Positions 11,447 to 20,019 of a stretch of DNA of 64,000 nucleotides are shown piece after piece (the stretch's first letter is position 1; every line of letters begins with the position of its first letter). The stretch is from Chiua virens (taxonomy: Eukaryota; Basidiomycota; Agaricomycetes; Boletales; Boletaceae): positions 372,001-436,000 of the forward strand of contig JAHNUO010000020.1 in assembly GCA_019787685.1 (NCBI GenBank), in the 5' to 3' direction. Position numbers and translations under genes: made by a program. The notes under the pieces are model-generated. The model ran no database searches, was not told the DNA's origin, and worked only from the letters and a program-made list of their open reading frames with translations.

Positions 11447-11458
11447 AGATCAAGACTA
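11447..11458 (+). other. Self-priming type primer binding site
   Basis: AGATCAAGACTA begins two bases after the 5' LTR and is the exact reverse complement of TAGTCTTGATCT at 11,106-11,117, the predicted 5' end of the RNA. No TGG start for a tRNA CCA end is present. Tf1/sushi-group retrotransposons prime reverse transcription by folding the RNA 5' end onto such a site. The match is seen directly; the mechanism is inferred. Confidence 0.8.
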
Positions 11459-11837
11459 CCAATACAGCCTGCCTCCGCGCAGCTAGCTGCCCACCATTGC
11501 CGGACGACCCCCCACCCGTCCATCCTTGAACCCCGCTTGGAATCTCCGAGCTGCCCACACCCCGTCGTCAGATCTATCCGACGAAAACCCTGAACCCTCG
11601 ACCCCGCTTTCTGATCCTCAGGAAGCTGACTTCGACATCAACGTCGAACACACTGACTTGGAAGACGAGACCCAGCGACTAGCTGACCATCTTCACCAAA
11701 CACTCGACCTCCCCGCACTTGCCACCTTCACGTCCCCTACGACCCCACGAAGGCCGAACCCCGGACCACCGTCCATACGGAACCCGAACCCATCCATCGT
11801 ACCACCACCCGTACGAACGTCTACCACCTCGACCAAC

Positions 11838-12746
11838 ATGTCTAACAAGGCAGTTGAACTTCGTCTCGGAAAACCCTCAGCCTTCAACGGCTCCTACGAC
11901 CGCGCCATACCCTGGCTCAACGACGTCGCCACCTACCTCTTCGTTAATGAAGACGTCTACAACACCGAAAACAAGCGAGTGGCTTTTGCCCTCTCTTTCA
12001 TGACCGAAGGATCCGCTCTGACTTGGGCCGACATGTTCCGCGCCAAATCCATCACCGCCAGATCCTTTGGAACCTGGACCGACTGGCAGACGGAGTTCCG
12101 AAAGGACTTCGAACACCACGACACCAAGGGCGACGCTATCGCCTGGTTATCCACCACCCGTGCCACCAAGAACGAGGATGTCCCCTCGTACATCTCCTCC
12201 TTCCGCAACAAAGTCGTCACCGCTGGACTCACCGGCTCCGACTCTGTCCTTATCAACTTCTTCGCCGCCGGGCTTCCACCCTCGCTTATGAGGCGCATCC
12301 AAGGAATGGACACGGTCCCTACCACAATCGACAAGTGGTACACCCAAGCCATCCACTTTAAAACCCAATGGGAACGCGCCGACGAGATCACGCGCCGGAA
12401 CAAGAAACCCGCCGCTGCCGTGGTTTACCATGAACAGCCACCTCGCAAGAAGGAGCGAGACCCCGACGCAATGGACGTAGACGCCATCTATGTTCCAAAG
12501 CTTACCGAAGCTGAGCGAAAGCGATGCTTCGAGCAAAAACTCTGCTTCTGCTGTCGCAAGCCCGGGCACCAGACGTCCGCCTGCACGGCATTCTCGACCT
12601 CGATGAAAACCCCTCCGTCGTCCTCCAAGAAGGTTCGGAAGACCGCCCCAAAACCTGAACCTATCCCCGCCTTAGTAGAAGTCGAGGAGGATGACGAGGA
12701 CGCTATGAGCGTCAACAAGGTGGCCACTCCGGTCACGGGTTTTTAA
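11838..12746 (+). CDS. gag: Gag (capsid/nucleocapsid) of the gypsy element
   Basis: The first ATG of the transcript is at 11,838 ('MSNKAVELRLGKPSAFNGS'), giving 302 residues. It has a capsid region with 'WADMFRAKS' and 'WQTEFRKDFEHHD' typical of the retrotransposon gag domain. One CCHC zinc knuckle follows ('CFCCRKPGHQTSAC', near residues 235-248), then an acidic tail. The stop TAA (12,744) directly follows a slippery heptamer. The same frame is open back to 11,487 with protein-like composition ('DINVEHTDLEDETQRLADHL') but no ATG, so an N-terminally longer Gag could arise from a non-AUG start. Gag packages element RNA into cytoplasmic particles. Confidence 0.9.
   Translation: MSNKAVELRLGKPSAFNGSYDRAIPWLNDVATYLFVNEDVYNTENKRVAFALSFMTEGSALTWADMFRAKSITARSFGTWTDWQTEFRKDFEHHDTKGDAIAWLSTTRATKNEDVPSYISSFRNKVVTAGLTGSDSVLINFFAAGLPPSLMRRIQGMDTVPTTIDKWYTQAIHFKTQWERADEITRRNKKPAAAVVYHEQPPRKKERDPDAMDVDAIYVPKLTEAERKRCFEQKLCFCCRKPGHQTSACTAFSTSMKTPPSSSKKVRKTAPKPEPIPALVEVEEDDEDAMSVNKVATPVTGF
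12737..12743 (+). promoter_or_regulatory. Putative -1 ribosomal frameshift site
   Basis: In the gag frame the end reads G GGT TTT TAA, so GGGTTTT matches the canonical X XXY YYZ heptamer right before the gag stop. The pol frame is the -1 frame and is open through the junction (TTA AGG AGG AAG ...). A Gag-Pol fusion by slippage is therefore possible without any other change. A downstream RNA structure was not assessed. Confidence 0.65.
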
Positions 12747-15700
12747 GGAGGAAGACCGATTCGACGCCGGTATCTTCCCATTCTCGTACCCATGTACTTG
12801 TAGCTGAGCTTTCGTCCCAATCTATGCAAATCCCTGTTAGATTGAACGTTACGGCTACCTCTCAAGACGTCGACACCCGTGCCCTCATTGACTCTGGGGC
12901 CGGGATCAACTGCATCGACTGGCACTTCGTCCAGAAACACAAATTCCCGAAAGAGCGCCTTCCGAAGCCAATCCTGGTTAGGAACGTAGACTCTACCATG
13001 AACAGGAACGGTGATATCAAATTCACTACCACCCTCCGGATCGCTCTCGGCGGAGTAATCCAGCGTATCAAGTTCCACGTCATCCACTGCGGTTCTGAAA
13101 ACGTCATCCTCGGTCTCCCTTGGCTCAAGGCGACCAACCCAATCATCGACTGGGTGGCGAAAACCATCACCATCTCCGCCCCAGAACCCGACCTACCTCC
13201 CATCACCACCGACGAACCCAAACACTCCGCCAGGCTCACCCATCCGCCACCCATCCGTCCCGTTCGCCACCTCGATGTCGATCCCATCTGGGACGGCAAA
13301 CTCTACGATTACCTCGGCACCGAAACTGGGCATCGTTTCACGACCCAATCCGTGCAACACTCGGTCAACCGCGTAATGCGGGCTGGACAACGCTTCGTTC
13401 GGACCACTCAACCCGAGAAGCTCACCAACGCTACCGCCCTTGCGGCCGCAGCGAAGAAACCCAAGATCACCCTCCCTTCGGAATACTCGGAATTCGAATC
13501 CATATTCGCCAAGGAACCCTTCGATCAGATGCCCCCCTCGAGGTCCTGTGACCACGAAATCCATCTGAAAGACACCTTCGTACCAAAGGTCGGAAAGGTC
13601 TACCCCTTGTCCCCAGACGAGTGCAAGGCCACCGACGACTTCATCGATGAACACCTTGCCAATGGCAAGATCCGCCCGTCCAATTCGCCCCAAGCATCCC
13701 CGTTCTTCTTCGTCAAAAAGAAGGATGGCAAGCTCTGTCCTTGCCAAGACTACCGCTACGTCAACGAGCATACTGTTCGCAACGCCTACCCCCTTCCCCT
13801 TATCTCCGACCTCGTTGACAAGCTAAAGGACGCCAAACTGTTCACCAAGTTCGACGTCCAATGGGGTTACAACAATGTTCGCATCAAGGACGGACACCAA
13901 TGGAAAGCCGCTTTCATCACCCACCGCGGCCTCTTCGAACCCACGGTCATGTTCTTTGGGCTGACCAACTCCCCCGCGACATTCCAGCGTTTCATGAACG
14001 ACTCCTTCCGCGATATGATCGCCGAAGGATGGCTCGTCATTTACATGGATGACCTCCTTATCTTCTCCGAAGACGAGGAAACTCACACGGAACGCACCAA
14101 ACGCGTCCTCGCTCGCATGAAGGAACTCGACCTTCACTTGAAACTTGAAAAATGCCACTTCGCCACCACCGAAGTAGAATACCTTGGTATGATTGCCCGA
14201 CCCGGCGAACTTGCCATGGACCCCGTCAAAGTCGCCGGTATCGCCGACTGGCCGACTCCTACTAAGCTCAAGGACGTTCGATCGTTCATGGGCTTCGCCA
14301 ACTTCTATCGTCGGTTCATTCCCGACTACTCAACCATTGCCCGCCCCCTCGTCGATCTCACCAAGAAAGACGCTCCTTGGACTTGGGGATCTGCCCAGGT
14401 CGACGCCTTCGAATGCCTCAAAAAGGCTTTTACCACGGATCCGGTGCTCCGGTTTCCTGACACCACTCGTCCCTTCGCCATCGCCACGGACGCATCCAAA
14501 TATGCGACCGGTGGCGTACTCCTCCAGACCGACGCAAACGGAGACTGGAAACCTTGTTCCTACCTCTCCCAGTCGTACAACGCTGCGGAAAGGAACTACG
14601 ACATCTATGACCGGGAGCTCCTGGCAGTTATCCGGTCGCTCAAAGCTTGGCGCCACCACCTTCGGGGAAGCGCACATCCTGTCACGGTCTTCTCGGACCA
14701 CAAGAACCTGACGTACTTCCGTCAACGACAAAACTTGAACCGCCGACAAGCCTGTTGGCTACTTGACCTCGCCGACTTCGACCTAACCTTCTCCCACGTC
14801 CCCAGAAGACTCCTCGACGGGCCGGACGCGCTCTCACGCCGGCCTGATCATATCACCTCCGACTCCGACAACGAGAACGTCACACTTCTCCCAGATGACG
14901 TCTTCGTCAACCTCGTGACCCTGGACTTGCAGTCTTTGATTGCCAAGTCGTCCGCCGACGATCCGTTGGTCTTGGACACCCTCAACGCCCTTGACGGAGG
15001 TCTCCCGTCGTCCTTCCGGGCCCACCTCTCTGACTGGAAATACGACGCCGGCGTCCTGACTTACCAAGGCCGCGTCTACGTCCCACCGAACCTTGAACTC
15101 CGGCAACAAATTGTCGCCCGACACCACAACTCCCACTCCGCCGGACACCCCGGCTACTTGAAAACTCGCCAACTCGTCGCCGCCGAATTTTGGTGGCCGG
15201 GTCTGGCATCCTTCGTCCGCTCCTACGTCTCCGGTTGCGCTGCCTGCCAGCAACACAAGGTCAACACCCACCCGACCACCCCTCCTTTGTCCCCGATTCC
15301 CTCCGCGTGCTCCCGCCCCTTCCAGAATGTATCCGTGGATCTCATCACGGATCTACCTACGTCGGCGGAGGGCTACGATTCTCTCATGGTCGTGGTCGAC
15401 CACGGCCTTACGAAGGGGGTAATTCTTTGCCCCACAGTGAAAACCGCCGACTCTGCAGGTATTGCCTGCCTGTTTTTCCACAAAGTATACACCCGATTCG
15501 GCCTCTACGACAAAATCATCTCCGACCGTGGCCCGCAGTTTGCTTCTGCTTTCGCAAAAGAACTCTCCCGGCTTATCGGATACCGCCTTTCCCTGTCCAC
15601 CGCATACCATCCCCAATCCGATGGTGAGACGGAACGGGTCAACCAAGAAGTCGAAACATATCTCCGCATGTATTGCCAAAACAATCCGGAGAAATGGGCC

Positions 15701-17671
15701 GATCTACTCCCTATGGCCGAATTCGCGCACAACCACCGTCCCCACTCTGTCACCGGCAAGTCGCCATTCTTCCTGATGATGGGATATGAACCCCGTCCCT
15801 TACCAACCATCATCGCCGACACCAACCTCCCCGCCGTCAAGGAACGCCTTGACATCTTATCTGCAGCCCGGGACGAAGCCCTCACTGCGCACGAACTCGC
15901 CCGCCAAGCCATGAAGGCCCGATCCTTCCGCAAATTCAAACCGTTTGCTAAAGGGGACCAAGTGTGGCTCGAAGCTCAAAACCTGAAACGGGAGCTCATC
16001 TCCCCAAAGCTCGCATCTCGCCGAGAAGGACCCTTCTCCATCACGGAAGTCCTTTCTCCGCTCACCTACCGACTCCGCCTCCCTAAGACCTGGAAGATCC
16101 ATCCGGTCTTCCACGCTTCTCTGTTATCGCCCTATCGCGAAACAGAAACCTATGGCGCAAACTTCCCGAAACCGCCACCTGACCTTATCGCTGGAGAAGA
16201 GGAATACGAAATTGAACGGATCTTACGCCACACGCGGAACCCGCTCAACCGCAAGTTTCTGATCCGATGGAAAGGATATTCCGCCGCCGATGACTCATGG
16301 GAACCCGAATCCAACTTAGGGAATGCCAAGGAAACCGTTGACGCTTATAAGCAGACCCATCCAAAGGACTTTCCCTCCATCGGATCCCTCGCTTCCCCAC
16401 CTCCTCGACCACCTCGCTCCCCACTGCGACCACCTCCACCAGTCTCTGTTAAAGCGATAATGACCTACCGCTCCTGCTCGACCCCCGACTTCGAGAACGA
16501 AATCATCCACTCTGTCCCTGTCTTCACCCCTACCGCATCCATTCCGCACTTGCCTCTTCCCCCGCCGGTGACCCCCGCCTCCAATGTATCCACCCTCTCC
16601 ACCGAATCCTCCCTCACAGAGTCAACCCGACCCCCTTCTCCTGCTGTTTCAGCAGTTGCCTCCGCAGGATGGGGAGCTCCTTCTCAATGGCCTGTTTCTA
16701 CTGAGCGCCCTAGTCGCGTTCGTTCTCCTCTCCAGGCAGTAGACCTGCCTTATCATTCTCATACTATCCGTTCTTCGACTTCGACCCCCGAGTATTTTCG
16801 CCGCATGCGCGAACTCATCCTCGACCCTGCGATGGCTTTCCCCATCGAGCATCACCTCGACTTGAACTCGCCCCTCAATGCCCTCTATCTGGCGTATTTA
16901 CAATGCGAGCGCCTCACCTTCGTCCAATCCGACCTTCTTGGTCGTGATCGTCACTCCCACCTCCTCTCCGCGGTCACCGGCCAAATCCACGACCGGATCC
17001 GCGCCTACATCGAGCATACCCTTCACCAAATGCAAATGGGTGAATTCTTGGAGGACCTCCACCGCTACCAGGCTGACCTAGCCCGCCGTATGGTCCCTTC
17101 CCCTCGCACCCCATCTACTCCGTCCGCATCATCCGCTCCCTTCACTGAAGAGGAGATGCTCGCCTGCAACCGAGCCGAGGCCGAACTGATGTTTCGGACC
17201 GGTCAGGTATCCCTCCCCGACGATCACCCCCGTTTCCATGAGGCCTGCTTCGAATGCAGGAAACTCGGCCACATCCGGGTTGAATGCCCCATGTACCAGT
17301 GCCCCGTCTGTCTTACCTGGGCCCCTGGACACATCCAGTCCCGCTGCCCTGGACGACCTCCTCGGGTACGCGCTCGCATCCCCCTTGCCAACCGGCTTAC
17401 TCCCGTGGCCGCCGGAAACACCTGGACCCCCCGCTCGCCTCGCCCCGCTATCCCCTCCACGTCATCCTCTTCGACGAACTCGTCTTCTTCGTCACGCCGC
17501 AATGGCCGCTCCGTACTCCCTGTACCCCCACCTCAACGAGCCCGCCGCCATGCGCGACAACGTTCCGCGTCTCCTAACCGACGCTCGGTCTCCCCATGTG
17601 ATGACCCCATCAACGACGAGGGCTACGCTAATATCACAGGCAGTCCTGTCCGTGATGCGTTCGATTTCTAG
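12743..17671 (+). CDS. pol: Pol: protease, RT, RNase H, integrase, chromodomain, zinc-knuckle tail
   Basis: One open frame; residues are counted from the internal ATG 12,824 (1,615 aa), but entry by -1 frameshift from gag is more likely. Aspartic protease 'LIDSGAG' (catalytic D23). RT with YMDD at 407-410 and the upstream FDVQWGY block. RNase H with 'AIATDASKYATGGVLL' and 'YDIYDRELLAV'. Integrase with an HHCC finger, then D839, D901 and E937 (35 residues between the last two). GPF motif ('REGPFSITEVLSPLTYRL'). Chromodomain about 1127-1175 ('FLIRWKGYSAADDSWEPE'). A long extension follows, with a CCHC knuckle from C1475 ('CFECRKLGHIRVEC') and a second Cys/His motif from C1493, ending in a Ser/Arg-rich tail. 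No stop or frameshift. Confidence 0.95.
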   Translation, partial: LRRKTDSTPVSSHSRTHVLVAELSSQSMQIPVRLNVTATSQDVDTRALIDSGAGINCIDWHFVQKHKFPKERLPKPILVRNVDSTMNRNGDIKFTTTLRIALGGVIQRIKFHVIHCGSENVILGLPWLKATNPIIDWVAKTITISAPEPDLPPITTDEPKHSARLTHPPPIRPVRHLDVDPIWDGKLYDYLGTETGHRFTTQSVQHSVNRVMRAGQRFVRTTQPEKLTNATALAAAAKKPKITLPSEYSEFESIFAKEPFDQMPPSRSCDHEIHLKDTFVPKVGKVYPLSPDECKATDDFIDEHLANGKIRPSNSPQASPFFFVKKKDGKLCPCQDYRYVNEHTVRNAYPLPLISDLVDKLKDAKLFTKFDVQWGYNNVRIKDGHQWKAAFITHRGLFEPTVMFFGLTNSPATFQRFMNDSFRDMIAEGWLVIYMDDLLIFSEDEETHTERTKRVLARMKELDLHLKLEKCHFATTEVEYLGMIARPGELAMDPVKVAGIADWPTPTKLKDVRSFMGFANFYRRFIPDYSTIARPLVDLTKKDAPWTWGSAQVDAFECLKKAFTTDPVLRFPDTTRPFAIATDASKYATGGVLLQTDANGDWKPCSYLSQSYNAAERNYDIYDRELLAVIRSLKAWRHHLRGSAHPVTVFSDHKNLTYFRQRQNLNRRQACWLLDLADFDLTFSHVPRRLLDGPDALSRRPDHITSDSDNENVTLLPDDVFVNLVTLDLQSLIAKSSADDPLVLDTLNALDGGLPSSFRAHLSDWKYDAGVLTYQGRVYVPPNLELRQQIVARHHNSHSAGHPGYLKTRQLVAAEFWWPGLASFVRSYVSGCAACQQHKVNTHPTTPPLSPIPSACSRPFQNVSVDLITDLPTSAEGYDSLMVVVDHGLTKGVILCPTVKTADSAGIACLFFHKVYTRFGLYDKIISDRGPQFASAFAKELSRLIGYRLSLSTAYHPQSDGETERVNQEVETYLRMYCQNNPEKWADLLPMAEFAHNHRPHSVTGKSPFFLMMGYEPRPLPTIIADTNLPAVKERLDILSAARDEALTAHELARQAMKARSFRKFKPFAKGDQVWLEAQNLKRELISPKLASRREGPFSITEVLSPLTYRLRLPKTWKIHPVFHASLLSPYRETETYGANFPKPPPDLIAGEEEYEIERILRHTRNPLNRKFLIRWKGYSAADDSWEPESNLGNAKETVDAYKQTHPKDFPSIGSLASPPPRPPRSPLRPPPPVSVKAIMTYRSCSTPDFENEIIHSVPVFTPTASIPHLPLPPPVTPASNVSTLSTESSLTESTRPPSPAVSAVASAGWGAPSQWPVSTERPSRVRSPLQAVDLPYHSHTIRSSTSTPEYFRRMRELILDPAMAFPIEHHLDLNSPLNALYLAYLQCERLTFVQSDLLGRDRHSHLLSAVTGQIHDRIRAYIEHTLHQMQMGEFLEDLHRYQADLARRMVPSPRTPSTPSASSAPFTEEEMLACNRAEAELMFRTGQVSLPDDHPRFHEACFECRKLGHIRVECPMYQCPVCLTWAPGHIQSRCPGRPPRVRARIPLANRLTPVAAGNTWTPRSPRPAIPSTSSSSTNSSSSSRRNGRSVLPVPPPQRARRHARQRSASPNRRSVSPCDDPINDEGYANITGSPVRDAFDF

Positions 17672-17703
17672 AGATGATCTTCGCTTGGTGCTTTGATCGT
17701 ACT

Positions 17704-17713
17704 CCGGGGGTAA
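17704..17713 (+). other. Short purine-rich tract before the 3' LTR
   Basis: CCGGGGGTAA directly precedes the 3' LTR (TGTTAC at 17,714), the position of the polypurine tract that primes plus-strand synthesis. It is short but typical in place and composition for fungal chromoviruses. Confidence 0.6.
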
Positions 17714-18438
17714 TGTTACAATTTCTTTCTTTCATCGTTCTTGTACTTCTTCTCTACACTCGATACCTAGGTATCCTCGTACGTTCATCCGTACGCTTTC
17801 CGTTTCACACTTGTATCTCCGCACCGGCATCACCCGGATGCTTACGTTCTTCCTTTCTCGTCATCGTCCGATGGCATTGCACTTACTCATTCTTTTCTCG
17901 TCATCATCCGATGGCTTCGCATTTGTCATTTCGTCTTCGTCATCGTCCGCTGCCTTCGCATCGTACGATTTCCCCTTTTGATTACTGCGCACCCTCTTTG
18001 GCCTTTTGACCCTTCCGCTCTTCCGGCCTACCTCTTTTAGTTACTTGGTCCATGCGCAGTTCAGTAGTATAAATACCTCGCAGCAATACTCCTGTACTCT
18101 AGTCTTGATCTCCGCAATACTAGCTGAGTATCTCTGCTCCACTCGCCACAGCGCCTGTGACCACTCGACCGGACTACTCCTAGTCCCTTTATCACTCGGA
18201 CTCATCGTAGTCAACCCTTGACCCTCGACCGTCCCTCGGGTATAGATTCCCAACAGGACAACTCTCAGCAACACCTGAGTTTTCACTCGTCTCTCTGGTA
18301 GCATTCAGCTGACCAGAACCCCCTCGTTCAACTCTTCAGCGCACCACGTATCAAGTGGTGGTTGTTTGAGTTATCGCAGCCACTTGGTACTTAGTGCTTT
18401 TGCGGCTACGCTAGGTCCTACCCGGAACTACCGTAACA
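17714..18438 (+). repeat. 3' LTR of the gypsy element (725 bp)
   Basis: A copy of 10,720-11,444 at a constant offset of 6,994 bp. I compared the two by eye and found no difference. It is followed by the target duplication TGTAT (18,439-18,443). Confidence 0.97.
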
Positions 18439-19769
18439 TGTATGGTGCAGAGTGATGACGATGAGCCCACTGAGGGCAAGACCATCATGGGTCATGCTAT
18501 GCCCGGCGATGACACGGCTGACAGTACCAATCTCATTGTAGACAACAAGCCTTCAGTGCTACCCTCCCTGGAGTCTGATGTTGCTCTGAGTCTTGTTCTT
18601 GTTGGGGACAAGAAGCCCGTCAAAGGTCGCCCCAAGGCATCTGATTATGATGCTGCAACTCGTTGAGTGCTTGACACCGCTATTGAGCTGTATCACACTC
18701 TGCTGATGACAGAAACCCCATTCCCTGAGCCACATGTTGAGATCAGGTGGGCGAATGGTGCATGGGACATGTCCTGCCAGCTTTACAAGACTAACACTGA
18801 GCTTGATCCCACTCTCATCAAGCTCGTAAGTCATGCTTGTGCTATATGTGTTGTGACTGACTACTAGCATACATCACTAGATTACTGCATGAGAATCCAA
18901 CCTATGTGGACAGTTCAAGACAAAGGCCCACTCCATCGTTGCCACTTCATATGGGTTTGAAGTGGATGATAATGCTGTAGCTCGGGAGAAGAATAGAAAT
19001 CTCATGACAGACCTGAAGACCCGGTTGACTTTCACGTTCTGTGTACATATTTGGACTTGTGAGAGGGGAACTACTCATAACTTTGTCCTTAGGAACTCCA
19101 ACCTCGTCGCACAGGTATATACAAACACAAAGCAATCCAGCAAACCATCAATGAAGTTCTCTTCAAGAATAAGGTTGATGAAGGTATCAAGTGGGCTAAA
19201 TACTATAATCCATTCCCCCTTGTAGCATTTGCGCTTACTCTGACTATGGTAAGTATCTTGTTTGAATCTGCTAGTGACTAGTCATGGTCTGAGTCATTTG
19301 TGATATAGATCGAATGCGCGATTGATGAATGGACCACTGGGAAGTGTGAATCAATTCCATTCAAGGAAGATAACTACAAGCCGCTCTATAATATCCATTT
19401 CGAAACTCTTGAGTTCTTTGATCAAAACACCAAGGAGACAGCCATAGTTCGGCAGTTGATGAATAAGGTGTATGCAAATGGAAAGTAAGTGCCTTCTTAC
19501 TCTGCCAGTGTGCTGTTCATTGTTTGATCCTGTTGTAACGCAGGTTGCATGCAGGTGTTGAGGTGCAGGAAAAGAACCATGGAGGTCACTTCATCACCAA
19601 TGACGACATTCAAGATGCGATTCAAGAGTTCAGTCAGGAAGCTGTGTTGGTAGGTTGTCATGATGACATCCAGGATATTTATGGGCAAGAAATGGGTGTA
19701 TGTGATGTGGGTGAAGACATTGAGGCAGATAAGCAGGTTGATGCTGACGAGACAGAGGTTCCTGAGTAG
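18439..19769 (+). pseudogene. DUF6532-like gene, 3' part (split by gypsy insertion)
   Basis: Continues the gene begun at 9881: an acidic stretch ('MVQSDDDEPTEGKTIMGH'), then the DUF6532-type core 'ASDYDAATR', TGA at 18,664-18,666 where Arg would fit, and 'VLDTAIELYHTLLMTETPF'. Later exons give 'GQFKTKAHSIVATSYGFEVD', 'VDEGIKWAKYYNPFPLVAFA', 'IECAIDEWTTGKC' and 'LYNIHFETLEFFDQNTKE', with introns of about 50-60 bp. It ends in an acidic tail and TAG at 19,767. Family resemblance is good across several exons. The function of DUF6532 proteins is unknown. The TGA and the retrotransposon make this copy non-functional. Confidence 0.65.
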
Positions 19770-20009
19770 ACATTATACCCCATATACCTGGTGTGCTATT
19801 GTTTGGTGACTTTGGTAGGCTCTGTAGCAGTGTGTAACGGAGCACTATATAGTTCATTGTAGTGCTAGTTGCCAATGATAAAATGTTGCTACATTTGACT
19901 ACGAAGTTTGAGTATAAAACTTGGGGTGACTATAATGTACTCTATTAAGGGGGAAAGACTACAACATCTACCAGTACTATATTTGCTACATAGTACTATG
20001 TGGTATCTT
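19770..20009. other. 3' flank of the DUF6532-like gene
   Basis: A+T-rich, no gene seen. The 5' edge of the truncated copia element lies near the right end. Confidence 0.5.
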
Positions 20010-20019
20010 GTTTTTTTCC

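Larger units (their letters stand above)
10720..18438 (+). mobile_element. Complete Ty3/gypsy chromovirus (Tf1/sushi-like)
   Basis: 7,719-bp LTR retrotransposon with 725-bp LTRs in which I found no difference by eye. It has TGTTAC/GTAACA ends and a 5-bp target duplication TGTAT (10,715-10,719 and 18,439-18,443). Inside are a primer site complementary to its own transcript start, gag, pol in the -1 frame with a chromodomain, and a short purine tract before the right LTR. It is G+C- and CpG-rich, unlike its neighbours. Structure and intact reading frames suggest a recent insertion that could still be active. It sits in an exon of the DUF6532-like gene. Confidence 0.97.

Noticed and set aside
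12824..13087. The ATG at 12,824 as the true pol start
   Set aside because: The pol frame is open upstream through the gag stop and a canonical slippery heptamer is present, so frameshift entry is preferred; the ATG remains possible.
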